Below are positions 10,518 through 21,039 of a DNA stretch of 64,000 nucleotides, piece by piece. The notes below the pieces were generated by a model. The model had not been told where the DNA came from. It was given only the letters and a program-made list of their open reading frames with translations, and searched no databases. Numbering within the stretch: position 1 is the first letter of the stretch; the number at the start of each line of letters is the position of its first letter. The position numbers and the translations under genes are program-made. Origin of the DNA: Paulinella micropora. Its lineage: Eukaryota > Cercozoa > Imbricatea > Euglyphida. Where the stretch lies: assembly GCA_009731375.1 (NCBI GenBank), contig BJOX01000206.1, positions 528,437 through 592,436 of the forward strand. Direction: 5' to 3'.

Positions 10518-13500
10518 ATGAGCTGGCTCTTGTGCCTACTCGCGGCCGCGCATGCCGCCTTAATACGCAGCTTAGTTTCGGACCTGGTCCAACACCGCAA
10601 CGATCAGTCACTAGACGATGCACAGGTAGAGCAGCTGATTACGGTAGATTTCGATGCGTGCCAACGGGCCTTTGCGGACGCGGGGGCCGACCGGGTACGC
10701 CTGGTACTGAACCTCACCGCCGGGCGCTCCGTGCCCGTCTGGTTACAGTGCAGCGGGGTTTACTACGACACGCCGCTGGAGCCGGCTGAGTTTCTGCCCC
10801 TGAAGCTACGCTTGCACGAACACACCTCGTGCGAGGGCGACATCGTGAACCTGGCGCTGGCGCCCGCGGCGCGCACGCCCACGCCCGAGGCTTCTACGTC
10901 GGCCGAGATCGCCGCCGGCGACTTCTGGGCCGGCAAGACCAACGCCACGGCCGGGGGCCGCCGGCGCCTGCAGGGCTACGACAATTACCCGCTAGCGAGC
11001 ACTGCCGACCTGGCCGGCAGCCTCGTCGTGAGTAACATTGCGCAGCTCTGTACCCAACCGCCGGCGACGCTCTGCCAGAACGTGCGGCATTTCCACCCGG
11101 CCGTGATCCGCGGCTACTTGGAAAAGTACTTGGCCGTGGACTGGCGCACGCTCATGGAAGCGGGCGGGGACGCGAATTGGCAGAGCGGTTACTGTTTCCA
11201 GCAGTACAATTACACACGCATGATCTTCGAGCAAGAACACACGATCGCCAGCGCGTGCTTGGTGCCGATGCTGTGCACCGGCGGGGATAAGCTCCCGGGC
11301 TACGCGGACCCCGCGCTGCACCAGGCGCGCGCGCTCGAGCTGCACCACACACAGGCCAGGCTGCGCCTGGCCACGGCCCCGTACATCGTGTGGATGACGC
11401 GCAACCCCACGCTGCAAAACTACCTCAACAGCCCGAGAGAGTGGAACAAGAAAGAAAGGCGGAACATTGACATTGACGCCGACACGGACCACACGCAGGA
11501 CTCGTACGACAGGATGAAGCAGCAGGACCAGATGCGCCAACTGGCCGCATTCCAGCCGCTGGACGGGCGTGCGGCGTGTGCGTCCGTACAGGCCGACTTC
11601 TGGGTCCGGGCCCGGCAGGCCGGCCTGATCAGCGCGCACGTGCTGAGCATCACGGGCGTGAGCTTTCGCGGCGACGCCAACGCGCCCGAGAAACCGCCGG
11701 CGGCGGGCGCGCTGGCGCTCGTGCACGACGCGCGCGCCATGTACCGTTGGCTGCAAACGTCGTACCTGGCGCCGAACCTCGCCAGCTACCCGCAGACGTA
11801 CGAAGAGGACAGCTACGAAACGTACGCGGCCAAGCTGCAGCGCCCGCGCTCCCAGAGCGGTTACCCTACGCAGTGGCAGTGGGACCCGCCGTGCCGCCGG
11901 CTGGGGGTCGAGCCCTACGACGCGGTGGCCGAGAGCGTGGCGTGCCGGGGCCCCGAAAGCACCTCGCACGGGCCCGACGCGATGTACCCGCGCGTGTTCG
12001 CCAGCGACAACCGCTGCAAGTTCACGCCCGGCGCCGCGAACGGCCGGGACATACAGGAGGCGTACAGCTGCGTGCCGAGCGCCGTGTACGACGCGGGCCC
12101 CGCGCACGCGGCGGCCTGGGCGAGCTCCAAGTGCTCCACGTACGACGAGAAGACGCTGTACTGCGCGCTGGCCGAGGACGCCGAGTCGCCCGCGTCGGCC
12201 GAGACCGTGGTGGGCGCCTGCTTCGGCGGGACGCCCGCCGACTTCCGGCGGGCGCTGGTGGCGAGCCTGTGGGTGCTGCTGGACGCGGACGGGCAGGGTT
12301 ACGTGGAGCCGCAGTCGGCCGCCGAGGACGCGCTCAAGCTGTACCGGCGCTACTTCTGCGAGCACGGCCGGCCCGCGTCGTCTCAGTTCTGGTTCCGCTC
12401 GGCCGGCAACGCGTCGGACCCCGCCTGGCGGCGTGGCGTCGAGTGCCCCTGCGCCGAGTCGACGAACGAGGTGCTCAAGGTGTGCCCCGTCAACCCCTGG
12501 GAGCGCCTAAACCCCGTGCCGGGCGCCGACCACGGCCGGCTGCGCACGCACGGCCAGCTGCAGGCGTGCGTGCGCAACCGCGGCCGCAGCTACTGCGCGC
12601 CGCTGCTGGATTTTGGCGCTCTGCGGGCCGCGCAGAAGCAGGCCGTCGCCACCAAGGAGGACAAGTGTGACAGCCCGTTCATGACTGCGCTCGGGAACAC
12701 GGAGCACTACTCGGGCAGCCAGCTGTACGCGCTGCTGCTGTTTGCGGCCGGTCAGATCAACGCGCTCGAGAAGGCCAAGTTCGACTGTACCGAGGCGCGC
12801 AAATTCTGTGAGCTCCCGGCCGCCAAGGACTTTAGCACCGAGGCCGCTAGGATGCAAGATTGTCACGACGTGCCCGATCCTAATTATCCGGACCGCTGCG
12901 TCTCCAAACAGACACACCACACCGCCTTTTTCGGGAGCCCCGACTGCGTCCAGAACTGTCTCATCACGGGCGAGACGGACCAGCGCCAGTACGACATGCT
13001 CAAAGCACTAGTGACCAAGTGCTTCGGCACGCAGACGCTGGCCGAGGCCACGGACGCCAACGCGGCGGGCGCGACCGTAGCCGACGTGCGGGCCGTGGAG
13101 GGCGCCACGTGCCGCTTGGGCCAGGGCGCGCCCACCCGCCTGCCCTCGTTCAACCGGCTGCTGCTCACGAAGGAAACGTACGACCTGAGCAAGGGCGGGA
13201 CCGTAGTGGAAGACGATTGCAAACCCTGGGAGTGCACGAGCAAGTCGGGCCTGACGTTCGAGACCAAGTGCAAGCCCAACTACGTGGTGAGCGAGAGCAC
13301 GCAGTCGCTGCGCCTCACGGTTGCCAAGGCCGCGCTTGACGTGGCCGCGAACGCCGCGGCGCTCGAGAACTTTGTGGCCGAGCTGACGGGCAAGAACAAT
13401 GGCGGGGCCGGCTCGCTGACCCGGATCGCCGAGCAACAGGTAAAAAACATGCAGGCGCAGGTGCAGGCGCTGAACCTGTCGACCGACATGAATGACTGGC

Positions 13501-14093
13501 TCGACGACATCACGCGCAAGTCGCTAAGCAACATGCAGGATCGGCTGAGCCTGGTCGACTCCAAGATTACCAACTACACGGCCCGCTTTGACAACCAGGG
13601 GGCCAAGATCACGGGGCACTTCAACGAGCTGGCGACGCAGCTCGGGCGCGTGCGCGTGCAGATCGCGCTGCTGGACGAGAACAGCGGCGAGGCGATCGCG
13701 GAGCTGCGCGTGCTGGCCGAGGCGATCGAGGACTCGCAGGCCGTCACGCAAGGCTTGATGCAGGACTTTGCCGTCGTGATGGGCAAGTCGGCCGCCAACA
13801 GCGCCGAGGTGGCCGCGCTGGCCCGCCGCCTGCTGTACGGCCGCGAGCGCTACGTGCGCCACGTGCTAACTTCCGTCAAAACTGGTAGAGCGGGCTCTGT
13901 CCCCGAAACTCGTGCCTGCCCCCCTCGTTACCCAGGCATTTTGTGGTCTGCTGGGCCCGCTTTGGTCGCCTTACCTGCCCTGGGGTGGCCTACGCTGGGG
14001 TGCTCGGGCGTGTGTGGGGTGCTTGGGATGTTGTCTGGTGTGTGTATGCTCGGGGGTGTGGTGCTCGGGTGTGTGTGGGGTGCTCGGGCGTAG
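10518..14093 (+). CDS. Large secreted coiled-coil glycoprotein, 3' end replaced by minisatellite
   Basis: Starts at ATG 10518 with a clear signal peptide (SWLLCLLAAAHA). About 1,120 residues look authentic: a Cys-rich ectodomain with sequons, a basic site GRRRLQ near residue 150 that could be a proprotein-convertase site, and then, after about residue 935, a long Ala/Leu-rich helical stretch with heptad character (for example EQQVKNMQAQVQALN). From about 13880 the frame runs into Gly/Val/Cys-rich sequence encoded by the minisatellite, and the stop at 14093 lies inside it, so the true C-terminus, including any membrane anchor, is missing or displaced. The layout (signal, Cys-rich head, coiled coil) resembles a virion surface protein; a membrane-fusion role is speculation. 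A related gene lies at 35917. Confidence 0.7.
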   Translation: MSWLLCLLAAAHAALIRSLVSDLVQHRNDQSLDDAQVEQLITVDFDACQRAFADAGADRVRLVLNLTAGRSVPVWLQCSGVYYDTPLEPAEFLPLKLRLHEHTSCEGDIVNLALAPAARTPTPEASTSAEIAAGDFWAGKTNATAGGRRRLQGYDNYPLASTADLAGSLVVSNIAQLCTQPPATLCQNVRHFHPAVIRGYLEKYLAVDWRTLMEAGGDANWQSGYCFQQYNYTRMIFEQEHTIASACLVPMLCTGGDKLPGYADPALHQARALELHHTQARLRLATAPYIVWMTRNPTLQNYLNSPREWNKKERRNIDIDADTDHTQDSYDRMKQQDQMRQLAAFQPLDGRAACASVQADFWVRARQAGLISAHVLSITGVSFRGDANAPEKPPAAGALALVHDARAMYRWLQTSYLAPNLASYPQTYEEDSYETYAAKLQRPRSQSGYPTQWQWDPPCRRLGVEPYDAVAESVACRGPESTSHGPDAMYPRVFASDNRCKFTPGAANGRDIQEAYSCVPSAVYDAGPAHAAAWASSKCSTYDEKTLYCALAEDAESPASAETVVGACFGGTPADFRRALVASLWVLLDADGQGYVEPQSAAEDALKLYRRYFCEHGRPASSQFWFRSAGNASDPAWRRGVECPCAESTNEVLKVCPVNPWERLNPVPGADHGRLRTHGQLQACVRNRGRSYCAPLLDFGALRAAQKQAVATKEDKCDSPFMTALGNTEHYSGSQLYALLLFAAGQINALEKAKFDCTEARKFCELPAAKDFSTEAARMQDCHDVPDPNYPDRCVSKQTHHTAFFGSPDCVQNCLITGETDQRQYDMLKALVTKCFGTQTLAEATDANAAGATVADVRAVEGATCRLGQGAPTRLPSFNRLLLTKETYDLSKGGTVVEDDCKPWECTSKSGLTFETKCKPNYVVSESTQSLRLTVAKAALDVAANAAALENFVAELTGKNNGGAGSLTRIAEQQVKNMQAQVQALNLSTDMNDWLDDITRKSLSNMQDRLSLVDSKITNYTARFDNQGAKITGHFNELATQLGRVRVQIALLDENSGEAIAELRVLAEAIEDSQAVTQGLMQDFAVVMGKSAANSAEVAALARRLLYGRERYVRHVLTSVKTGRAGSVPETRACPPRYPGILWSAGPALVALPALGWPTLGCSGVCGVLGMLSGVCMLGGVVLGCVWGARA

Positions 14094-14620
14094 TGTGGTG
14101 TGTGGGGTGCTCGGGCGTAGTGTGCGGTGCTCGGGGCGTAGTGTGGTGTGTGGGGTGCTCGGGGCGTAGTGTGCGGTGCTCGGGGCGTAGTGTGGTGTGT
14201 GGGGTGCTCGGGGCGTAGTGTGGTGTGTGGGGTGCTCGGGGCGTAGTGTGCGGTGCTCGGGGCGTAGTGTGGTGTGTGGGGTGCTCGGGGCGTAGTGTGG
14301 NNNNNNNNNNNNNNNNNNNNNNNNNNNNNNNNNNNNNNNNNNNNNNNNNNNNNNNNNNNNNNNNNNNNNNNNNNNNNNNNNNNNNNNNNNNNNNNNNNNN
14401 NNNNNNNNNNNNNNNNNNNNNNNNNNNNNNNNNNNNNNNNNNNNNNNNNNNNNNNGCTCGGGGTGTAGTGTGGGGTGCTCGGGCGTGTGGGGGGTGCTCG
14501 GGGCGTAGTGTGGGGTGCTCGGGCGTGTGTGCGGTGCTCGGGGCGTAGTGTGGGGTGCTCGGGCGTGTGTGCGGTGCTCGGGGCGTAGTGTTGTGTGTGG
14601 GGTGCTCGGTGACGAGGACG
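13985..14620. repeat. GC-rich minisatellite (GTGCTCGGGGCGTAGTGTG-like units) with gap 14301-14455
   Basis: Tandem units of about 20-30 bp built from GGGGTGCTCGGG and CGTAGTGTG run from about 13985 to 14620, with a 155-bp gap inside. The array overlaps the 3' end of the preceding open frame. Open frames on both strands inside the array are repeat translations. Confidence 0.9.
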
Positions 14621-14742
14621 CGGAAAGAACCCGGGTGTTTTTTGTGAGGAACAGCGAGCGCTACGAGTTTTTGCCTTTGCTGCACTCTCTTACCCTTTCC
14701 CTGTAGCCCTGTTGTGCCCCACTATGCCCCACGGTCCTCGTT

Positions 14743-16554
14743 GTGTGGACGAACGACCGGCGAAGCGGCTCTGCCCTGCAGTCGTCGTCGTCGAATACAA
14801 CACTCCTCTGCGTGCGCCCCCGAACCCCCCCCGCCTCGGTCACACCCTCTCGTCCGCGTGTGCGCGGGCTAGTACTGGGGACCGCAGCTCGCAACGCTCT
14901 CCCTGCCTTGTGCTGCTGTAGGACGACTCGATCGGATCCCCGGCCGCTGACGAAACGCCCGTGCAGCAGCAGGTCCGCAGGGCGCTACATTTGTCGCACC
15001 AACTCTCTGTCCCCCCCTCCCGGCCCGGCCTCCCTCGCGCTCCCCGTCCCCCCACTGCGCTCTTTCACTCTCTTTCTCTTGGCTTGGTCGGTGCAGGCGG
15101 TGTTGGCTCCCGACGACGACGCTGCGCTAGAAGCACAGGTACAGCAGCTGCTGCGTGGTGTAGCTGGGAGTACGGACGCCAACCGTGTGCGACAGGTCGA
15201 CGACGCCCTAGCGCACCACCCGAAATCCGAGGCCGACCGCGAAGTCATTGCCCGCTTTATGGGCGCCACCCCTGAACTGAACCAACCAGGTGATTGCCAA
15301 AGCCCCGTCTTTATCACGCTGGGACCCGACGAGGAAATCAAGCCCCTCGTCAAACGCGTGCTAGCCGAATTCTACGGGGGGCACCTAGAGTGTTGCCTGG
15401 GGGGGACGCCCCGTCACATCCAAGAGCTCCTGCTCCTGCTGCCCGCGGCCCAGGGCTTGGTGCTGCAAGTGCAATCTGACGGCGCCGCGACCCTCACCGA
15501 GGCCGAGATGCTCCCCCTTGCCACCATCGGCCGCCTAACGTCACTGGCTATCCAAGGCGCCAGCGTCACGGACGAACTCCTGCGGGCCATCTTCTCGACC
15601 CCGATCCCCGCTTTGCAAACACTGCGCATCATGGGAGGCTCTAGCTTCCGCGGGGCGGGGCTGGGCTCCATCGTAGCGCAGGCGCCGGCGCTCCTCCACC
15701 TGCACTTGCAGCTGGACGAGGAAACCACTACGCTAGAAACGCTCGCCCAGCCCAGCGCTCAGCGCCTGGTCACGCTAACGCTAGAGGGAGCCGGCATCAC
15801 GGACGAGCTGCTGCGCACCATCTTTGGCCGCTGGTTCAGCTCGTTGCAGAGCCTCAAGATCGAAGTGGCCGGGGGAGCCCTGAAGGGGTCGTGGCTCGGC
15901 CAGAGCCTCGCTAATGCACCGGCGCTCAAGAACTTGGAGGTACTGAACAGCTCCCGTTTCTGGCCCAGCTGGGCGAACACCTTCGGCACCCTGCGCCTGC
16001 CCCTGCTGGAGCAGGTCCGGCTGGACCTGCACGCGTCGGCGCTGGGCGCCTTTGTGTCCGTCCCCTTGCTGATCCCGGCGGACGCGGCCGTGGAACTCAG
16101 CCTGGATCTGCAGGACTGCGGCGACCTGGCGGCCCTGCTGGCTTCGCTGTCGCAGTTGCTCCTGTTCGACGGCAAAGAAATGCACAGGCCAAGCCTGCAC
16201 CTGACGGGGCTGGGCTGTACCGACGGAGAGGCCGGGCTGCCCCGCCGGTTAGAAACACTGGTGCACGTCTTGCACCTCAAGTACGTGATCAAGTGCATCA
16301 GCTTCAAATTCTCTGGCTTCGTTACGGCCCGTGATTTATTGTACTCCCTGACCCACCTCTTGGCCGGGGGGGCCCTGAGCGCTACCCTCCCAGACAGTTC
16401 ACGGCTGCAGCTCAACTTTGTGCACGAGCTGACGGCCAGGCATGGCGAGGCCGGCCACCAGTCCACGTACGAAGTGATCAGCGGTAATTTGGGGGCTGTG
16501 CCAGCTCGTACAGGCCCGGGGAGGCAGCGCGCCCGCCCTTTTAAAGCAGTGTAG
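14743..16554 (+). CDS. Secreted leucine-rich-repeat-like protein, start uncertain
   Basis: The open frame has 603 codons, but the first 110 or so are low-complexity Arg/Pro/Ser. The convincing protein begins near 15050 with a signal-peptide-like segment (LRSFTLFLLAWSVQA) followed by an acidic stretch and a QVQQLLRGV helix similar in placement to the start of the 10518 protein. No ATG directly precedes the signal, so the start is non-AUG, spliced, or lost; a CAG at about 15098 could be a 3' splice site. The middle contains at least two leucine-rich repeats with a shared core (TDELLRAIFS and TDELLRTIFG, each followed by LQ-T/S-L-R/K-I). Such folds mediate protein binding. No transmembrane segment follows. 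Confidence 0.55.
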   Translation: MWTNDRRSGSALQSSSSNTTLLCVRPRTPPASVTPSRPRVRGLVLGTAARNALPALCCCRTTRSDPRPLTKRPCSSRSAGRYICRTNSLSPPPGPASLALPVPPLRSFTLFLLAWSVQAVLAPDDDAALEAQVQQLLRGVAGSTDANRVRQVDDALAHHPKSEADREVIARFMGATPELNQPGDCQSPVFITLGPDEEIKPLVKRVLAEFYGGHLECCLGGTPRHIQELLLLLPAAQGLVLQVQSDGAATLTEAEMLPLATIGRLTSLAIQGASVTDELLRAIFSTPIPALQTLRIMGGSSFRGAGLGSIVAQAPALLHLHLQLDEETTTLETLAQPSAQRLVTLTLEGAGITDELLRTIFGRWFSSLQSLKIEVAGGALKGSWLGQSLANAPALKNLEVLNSSRFWPSWANTFGTLRLPLLEQVRLDLHASALGAFVSVPLLIPADAAVELSLDLQDCGDLAALLASLSQLLLFDGKEMHRPSLHLTGLGCTDGEAGLPRRLETLVHVLHLKYVIKCISFKFSGFVTARDLLYSLTHLLAGGALSATLPDSSRLQLNFVHELTARHGEAGHQSTYEVISGNLGAVPARTGPGRQRARPFKAV

Positions 16555-17417
16555 TCCTAGCCTGGAATTCAACCCGCCGTCCGACGGCTCCGTCGATTAC
16601 GACCTCGGTCTCTATACCCACAGCTGGCGCCATCTCTTCCGCGAGCTGTTCGGCCAAGAACTCCCGGCCGGCAATCTCCTGGTGGCGGCGCAGCCTTGAC
16701 CACGGGGGCCCCTCTCGCACCCAACTCACTCACTCTCGATGAATACTTTTGATTAAAACAAAAAGGTTCCACACTAGTACTACCCGGCCGCCCCGGTTAA
16801 ACCCCTCCCCTCCTCACCCGCGTGTCACACTAGCCCGGCGAACTCCAACTACCAGCCGGAACGGGGCGGACGTGCGGTGTGCTGGGGGGGGGGGGGGNNN
16901 NNNNNNNNNNNNNNNNNNNNNNNNNNNNNNNNNNNNNNNNNNNNNNNNNNNNNNNNNNNNNNNNNNNNNNNNNNNNNNNNNNNNNNNNNNNNNNNNNNNN
17001 NNNNNNNNNNNNNNNNNNNNNNNNNNNNNNNNNNNNNNNNNNNNNNNNNNNNNNNNNNNNNNNGCCGCGGCCCCTCTACCCGGGGGGAGGGGGCACTCCC
17101 GCGCTGGTCTGGGATGCACCACCGCTGCGCTCGCTTTTTCGGGCGGCGGACCAATGGCCAGGTGTACCTGTCTGCTGTGTCTGCACTGGTACGGTCGTCA
17201 GTGTGTGTGCGCGTGTGTTCTGTATACTGGCGTTGGCGTGGCATTGGCAGCTGATCGTTGGCGTGTCGTGTGGATGGCCAGACGCGAGAACGAGAGAGAG
17301 AGAGATGGGGAGAGGGAGAGGGAATTCCTCCAACCCTCGCTCTCCTTGCGTGCTGGGGAGATGGGCAGGAAGGGTGCGTCCTCTTTTTTTCCTTCATGGC
17401 GCTGCTGCTGATAGGCG
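16555..17417. other. Intergenic stretch with gap 16898-17063
   Basis: Holds the 3' flank of the LRR-like gene, a poly-G run abutting the gap, then GC-rich sequence with a GAGA microsatellite near 17293-17315. No gene is supported on either strand; frames crossing the N run are artefacts. Confidence 0.7.
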
Positions 17418-19680
17418 ATGTCCAAGCTGTGGCTGCTCTTTGCGTTGGACGAGCCCGAACACTGGTACGTCACGGACTACCCTGCGAGGCTGGCGCTGCT
17501 CAAGACCACAGCCGGGCGGCACGAGCTCGGCACGCACAGCCTGCGCCCGTGTTCGGTCAGGCACCGACTTTTCGGCCAGGACAGCATCGAGGTGGTCGTG
17601 CTAGCCCCCGGCCCGGGGCCGCCCCCGCCGCCGCCGTCGTGCCTCTTGAGCACGATCCCCGACGGCCCCGCGGGGACCGCGCACGCCGTCCGGGCCCTGC
17701 ACACGGCGTGGCTCGAGAACCACTGCGCACGAGACCAACTAGCCAGGGCGCTGCTGGGGTGTGGCGTGTTCTGCGCCCCGGACGGGCTCGCCCTGCACGC
17801 CTGTGCCCAGCTGAGTGCCGACGGCCCGAACGGGGCGCCGGCCAGTGGACGAAGCTGTGCTGGCTGCGGCCTGGGGAGGGCGGCCCGGTGCTGGACCTGT
17901 CGTGCGCGCCCCCTGCCCGTTTCTGGCTGCGGCTGGCCGGGGCGCTGGACGGGACCACCCCCGCGGCCCCCCCGGCCGCGCGTGACGTGCCCAGCGCGCG
18001 GCAGCTGGCGTGGCGCGTGCCCGACCAGGCCAGCTGCCGGCGCTGGCTGTGCGCTGCCGTGCTAGCTCCCTCGGAGCTGCCAGTGGTGGCGGCGGGCGTG
18101 GGCGCGAACGCGGCCCTGCTGTGGCTGCGCGCGCTGCTGCCGGGCACCCGCCTGCATCGTGACGGCGGGCTGTTGACCCTCCACTTCGTGGACGAGCGCG
18201 CTCGTGCGGCGTGCCGCGAGCCGGCCCTGGCGCTGCTGCGGGCCCTGGGGCTCGGCCGGGGGCTCGCCCCTCCCCCGCTGGCGCCCGACGCCGCCGCGGC
18301 GTTGGCGCGCTTGCAGACACGGACGCTGGACGCGGCCGACGCTCCCGCGGGCGCGCGTTTCCCGCTCTGGCCGCTGCCGCGCACGCTGCTCGGCGCCGGG
18401 GAGGGCGCCTTTACCTGGGAGCACCTGCTGCGCGCGGAGGCGGCGCGGGGGCGGCTCGACTGGCGGCTCGGAGGGCGCCGCGCTCGGCGCGCGTGGTGGG
18501 GCTGTTTCTGGCAGTTGCAGGCCATCGACGGCGCGCGCACCCTGGTCGTGCCCGCGGCCCCGCGCCGCTGGTGGTCGTGGCTCACCAGCGTGCACCCGTG
18601 CCTGACGCCGGCGGGGCTGTTCGTGCCGGGGGCGGGCGCGCGCGACGTGGCCGTCGTGGTGCTGGAGGCCCGGGGGGCGTGGGTCTGGGACGAACACATC
18701 AGCGGGCCCACCCTGGTGCAGCCACCACGGGACGTGGGCGCCCTGGTCCGGCGGTCCCGGCTGCTGGTGTACGCGGGCGGTTCGCCCCAGGCCGGCGACT
18801 GGCTCGACCGGGTGGATTTCCAGCGGGTCGTGCTGGAGGGCGAGGCTGCGCTGCCGCCCGGCGCCTGGGAGAGCGTACGCCACCACGTCACGTACACCCC
18901 CGCGGAGCGGGGGATCTGCTGCCTGCAGCCCCGGGCCTATTACACTCCGTCGCCCGTGCAGCTGTGGGAATCGCTGCAGGTGTCGTACCGCCAGCTGTCC
19001 GGCCAGGGCTCCCGGCCGCTGCTGCGGCGCCTGGCCTCCCTGTTGCGCGCCGGCCCCCCCACCCCCGCACACCCCGTCCTCCGGCGCGCGGTGCGGGCCC
19101 TGTGGCGCTGCCGTTTCTGGGCCCGCGCGCGCCGCGCTGTGCTGCCGACCGAGGACGAAGCAGACGCCCTGCGCCGCGGTTGGCTCGTGTGCTGGCACCG
19201 GGACTGGGCGCGCTGCCGCCCCCGCCTGCCCCCCGCTGCGCCGCAGGACCCCGTGGCCGGCTCCAGGCGGCTGGGCCGCCGCGAAGCAGTGCGTTGGCTC
19301 CGGACGCCCGCGCTCTACGACGCCTGTTTGCAAGAGTTGGGCGCCGCGGTGCACGTGCGCGGCGGTCTGCGCCTGGCCGCGCGCACCTGCGTGCTGCTCA
19401 TCCGCCGCACGCCCGCGCCCCCGCCCGTGCTGCCCGCGACGCGGCGCCTGCTGCTGTGCCTGGTGGACGCGGGCAGCGCGCCCGCGCGGCTGGCCTGGTG
19501 GCCCTCGGAGCACTCGTCGGCCGCCCTGGCCCGCTACCTGTTGTTGCACATCGTGCTGGAACCGCCGCTCGTGCCCGGCTGCCCCGAGCTGCGGGCGGCC
19601 TGGTCGGCGCTCCCCCCCGGCCTGCGCGCCGCGCTTTCCCCCGCGCCTACGAGCCGCAGGTCGCGATCTGGCACCACTGA
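17418..19680 (+). CDS. Large protein of unknown function, interrupted by frameshifts
   Basis: Starts at ATG 17418 (MSKLWLLFALDEPEHW). The first frame runs to about 17835, where the coding character moves to another frame beginning with GQWTKLCWLRPGE. A second shift in the C-run near 19640 would lead to a natural C-terminus (YEPQVAIWHH) and stop at 19680. The reconstructed length is about 750 residues, rich in Leu, Ala, Arg and Trp, with no signal peptide, no transmembrane helix and no motif I can name. Base composition is extremely GC-rich, like its neighbours. Both shifts occur in G/C-rich sequence, so sequence error is as likely as gene decay. A competing open frame from 18211 is mostly a shadow of this one. 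Confidence 0.55.
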
Positions 19681-20099
19681 GCCTCCCCCTTCTCTCCCCT
19701 TCCTCCCGCGGGCGGGGGGGGCGGGGGGAGGGAGAGGGGGGGGGGGGGGNNNNNNNNNNCGCGAGAGGTGGACGTGCGTTGGTCACGCGGGGGCCAGTCC
19801 GCGCTCGCCAGCGCCCGCGTAGTCTACACCGGCCCGGGGGCTTAAGGCCTGACGGAGCAAAGAGTTCTGGGGCTGTAATAGCCCTGGCCGTATTCCGGTG
19901 GCCGGGGTGCTAAGGCTAACCAGGTTTCTGTTGCAGAGCCTGACTTTTAAGAACTCGCGGCAAACCACTAGGGGGAGGACGAGGCGCCATACCTCCCCCC
20001 CCCCTTTTGGCTTCCTGTCTAATATCGGGACTGCCCCCCCCCCCCCGGGGGGGGGGGGGCCGCCCCCGGGGGGGGGGGGGCCCCCCCCCCCCCCCCCCC

Positions 20100-20155
<56 letters not shown>

Positions 20156-20213
20156 TTCCCCCCCCCCCCCCCCCGCCCGTCCGCGTGCCCGGCCAGAAGT
20201 AAAGCTACCACCC
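19681..20213. other. Gap and G/C homopolymer tract
   Basis: Includes a 10-N gap (19750-19759) preceded by a G-run, an unremarkable spacer, and at about 20034-20175 alternating long C and G homopolymers, one of them over 50 G. The homopolymers look artefactual or hairpin-forming. No gene. Confidence 0.8.
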
Positions 20214-20761
20214 ATGGCCCAGTGGTGGTTGACGGGCCGGTGCATCGACCTGGCCGCGCAGGGCCAGATCCTGCTGCGCTTGGAACGGGAAGAGGACAAG
20301 AGCGCCGAGCCCGCGCTTTGTTGGCTGGTACTGGACAATGTAGCGGTACGCTTCGATCGGCACCTGGTTGTGGCATGTGTTACGTAGCGCCGCGCGGCGC
20401 CCTGGCGCCGGCCCTCGCGCAGCCGACGTGCCCCGTGCTAGAACAAGGGCTGCGCGATGCCAACGAGGGCCTGCTGCGCAAGAGCTTGCTTGAGAGTAAC
20501 AACGCATACGTGTGGTGCGTCACCGGGATCCGCACGACCAACGACGGCTTCGTGGTCGGGGACGCCGGCTTCGGCCGCCGTGCGAGCGGGCAGCAGTCGC
20601 TGCTGTCGGCGCACCTGCTGCACGAGCGGGGGTGGGCCCTGCCGTTAGCAGTGTTTCCTCTGCACGTTGGTTCGGGCCAGCGTTTGGCCGAGATGTTGGC
20701 GCCCGAGGAGGACGCCCCGACGGCTCATGACTTCCAACCTCTGTTGACCTCGGCGGCCTGA
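20214..20761 (+). CDS. Hypothetical protein, one frameshift
   Basis: From ATG 20214 (MAQWWLTGRCIDLAAQG) the frame runs to a stop at 20387. Protein-like sequence resumes in another frame (PALAQPTCPVLEQGLRDANEG) and continues to 20761. The two halves have matching composition and no spacer between them, so a single gene of about 180 residues with one indel near 20385 is the simplest reading. No domain is recognised. An AATAAA lies 76 nt after the stop. Confidence 0.45.
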
Positions 20762-20836
20762 ACACGCGGCCCGCGAAAGTAGTTTCCGTGACCGGCTTGC
20801 TTTGAGAGAGGTTGGCTACGGCGGAGACGGCCAACT

Positions 20837-20842
20837 AATAAA
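20837..20842 (+). terminator. Polyadenylation signal for the 20214 gene
   Basis: AATAAA on the plus strand, 76 nt past the stop codon. It faces an AATAAA on the minus strand at 20871-20876, so two convergent transcription units end here. Confidence 0.55.
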
Positions 20843-20870
20843 ATCAGCAAAACTAGACAGAAATGGTGTT

Positions 20871-20876
20871 TTTATT
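20871..20876 (-). terminator. Polyadenylation signal for the giant minus-strand gene
   Basis: TTTATT on the plus strand, that is AATAAA on the minus strand, about 165 nt past the last stop of the minus-strand gene. Confidence 0.55.
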
Positions 20877-21039
20877 GACTAGACCTTTTTTTTGCACACA
20901 GTGAGTAGAGGGGAGAGAGCAAAGCAAGCTAGCTCACGCCTGCAGTTTACCTCGACATTAAAAAATATGTACTTTTGCTTGGCGAGCGAGAACGGAGCTC
21001 GTGCGCTGGCCTTGCGCTGGTGGCCCCGAGAGAGTGCCG

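Noticed and set aside
10992-12365. 457-codon minus-strand frame opposite the large glycoprotein
   Set aside because: Arg/Ala/Val-rich shadow of a GC-rich gene; the plus strand has a signal peptide, sequons and coiled coil.
18062-19786. 574-codon minus-strand and 489-codon plus-strand frames over the 17418 gene
   Set aside because: High GC removes stops; composition is shadow-like (Arg, Pro, Gly, Ala). Only the last residues of the plus-strand frame look real.
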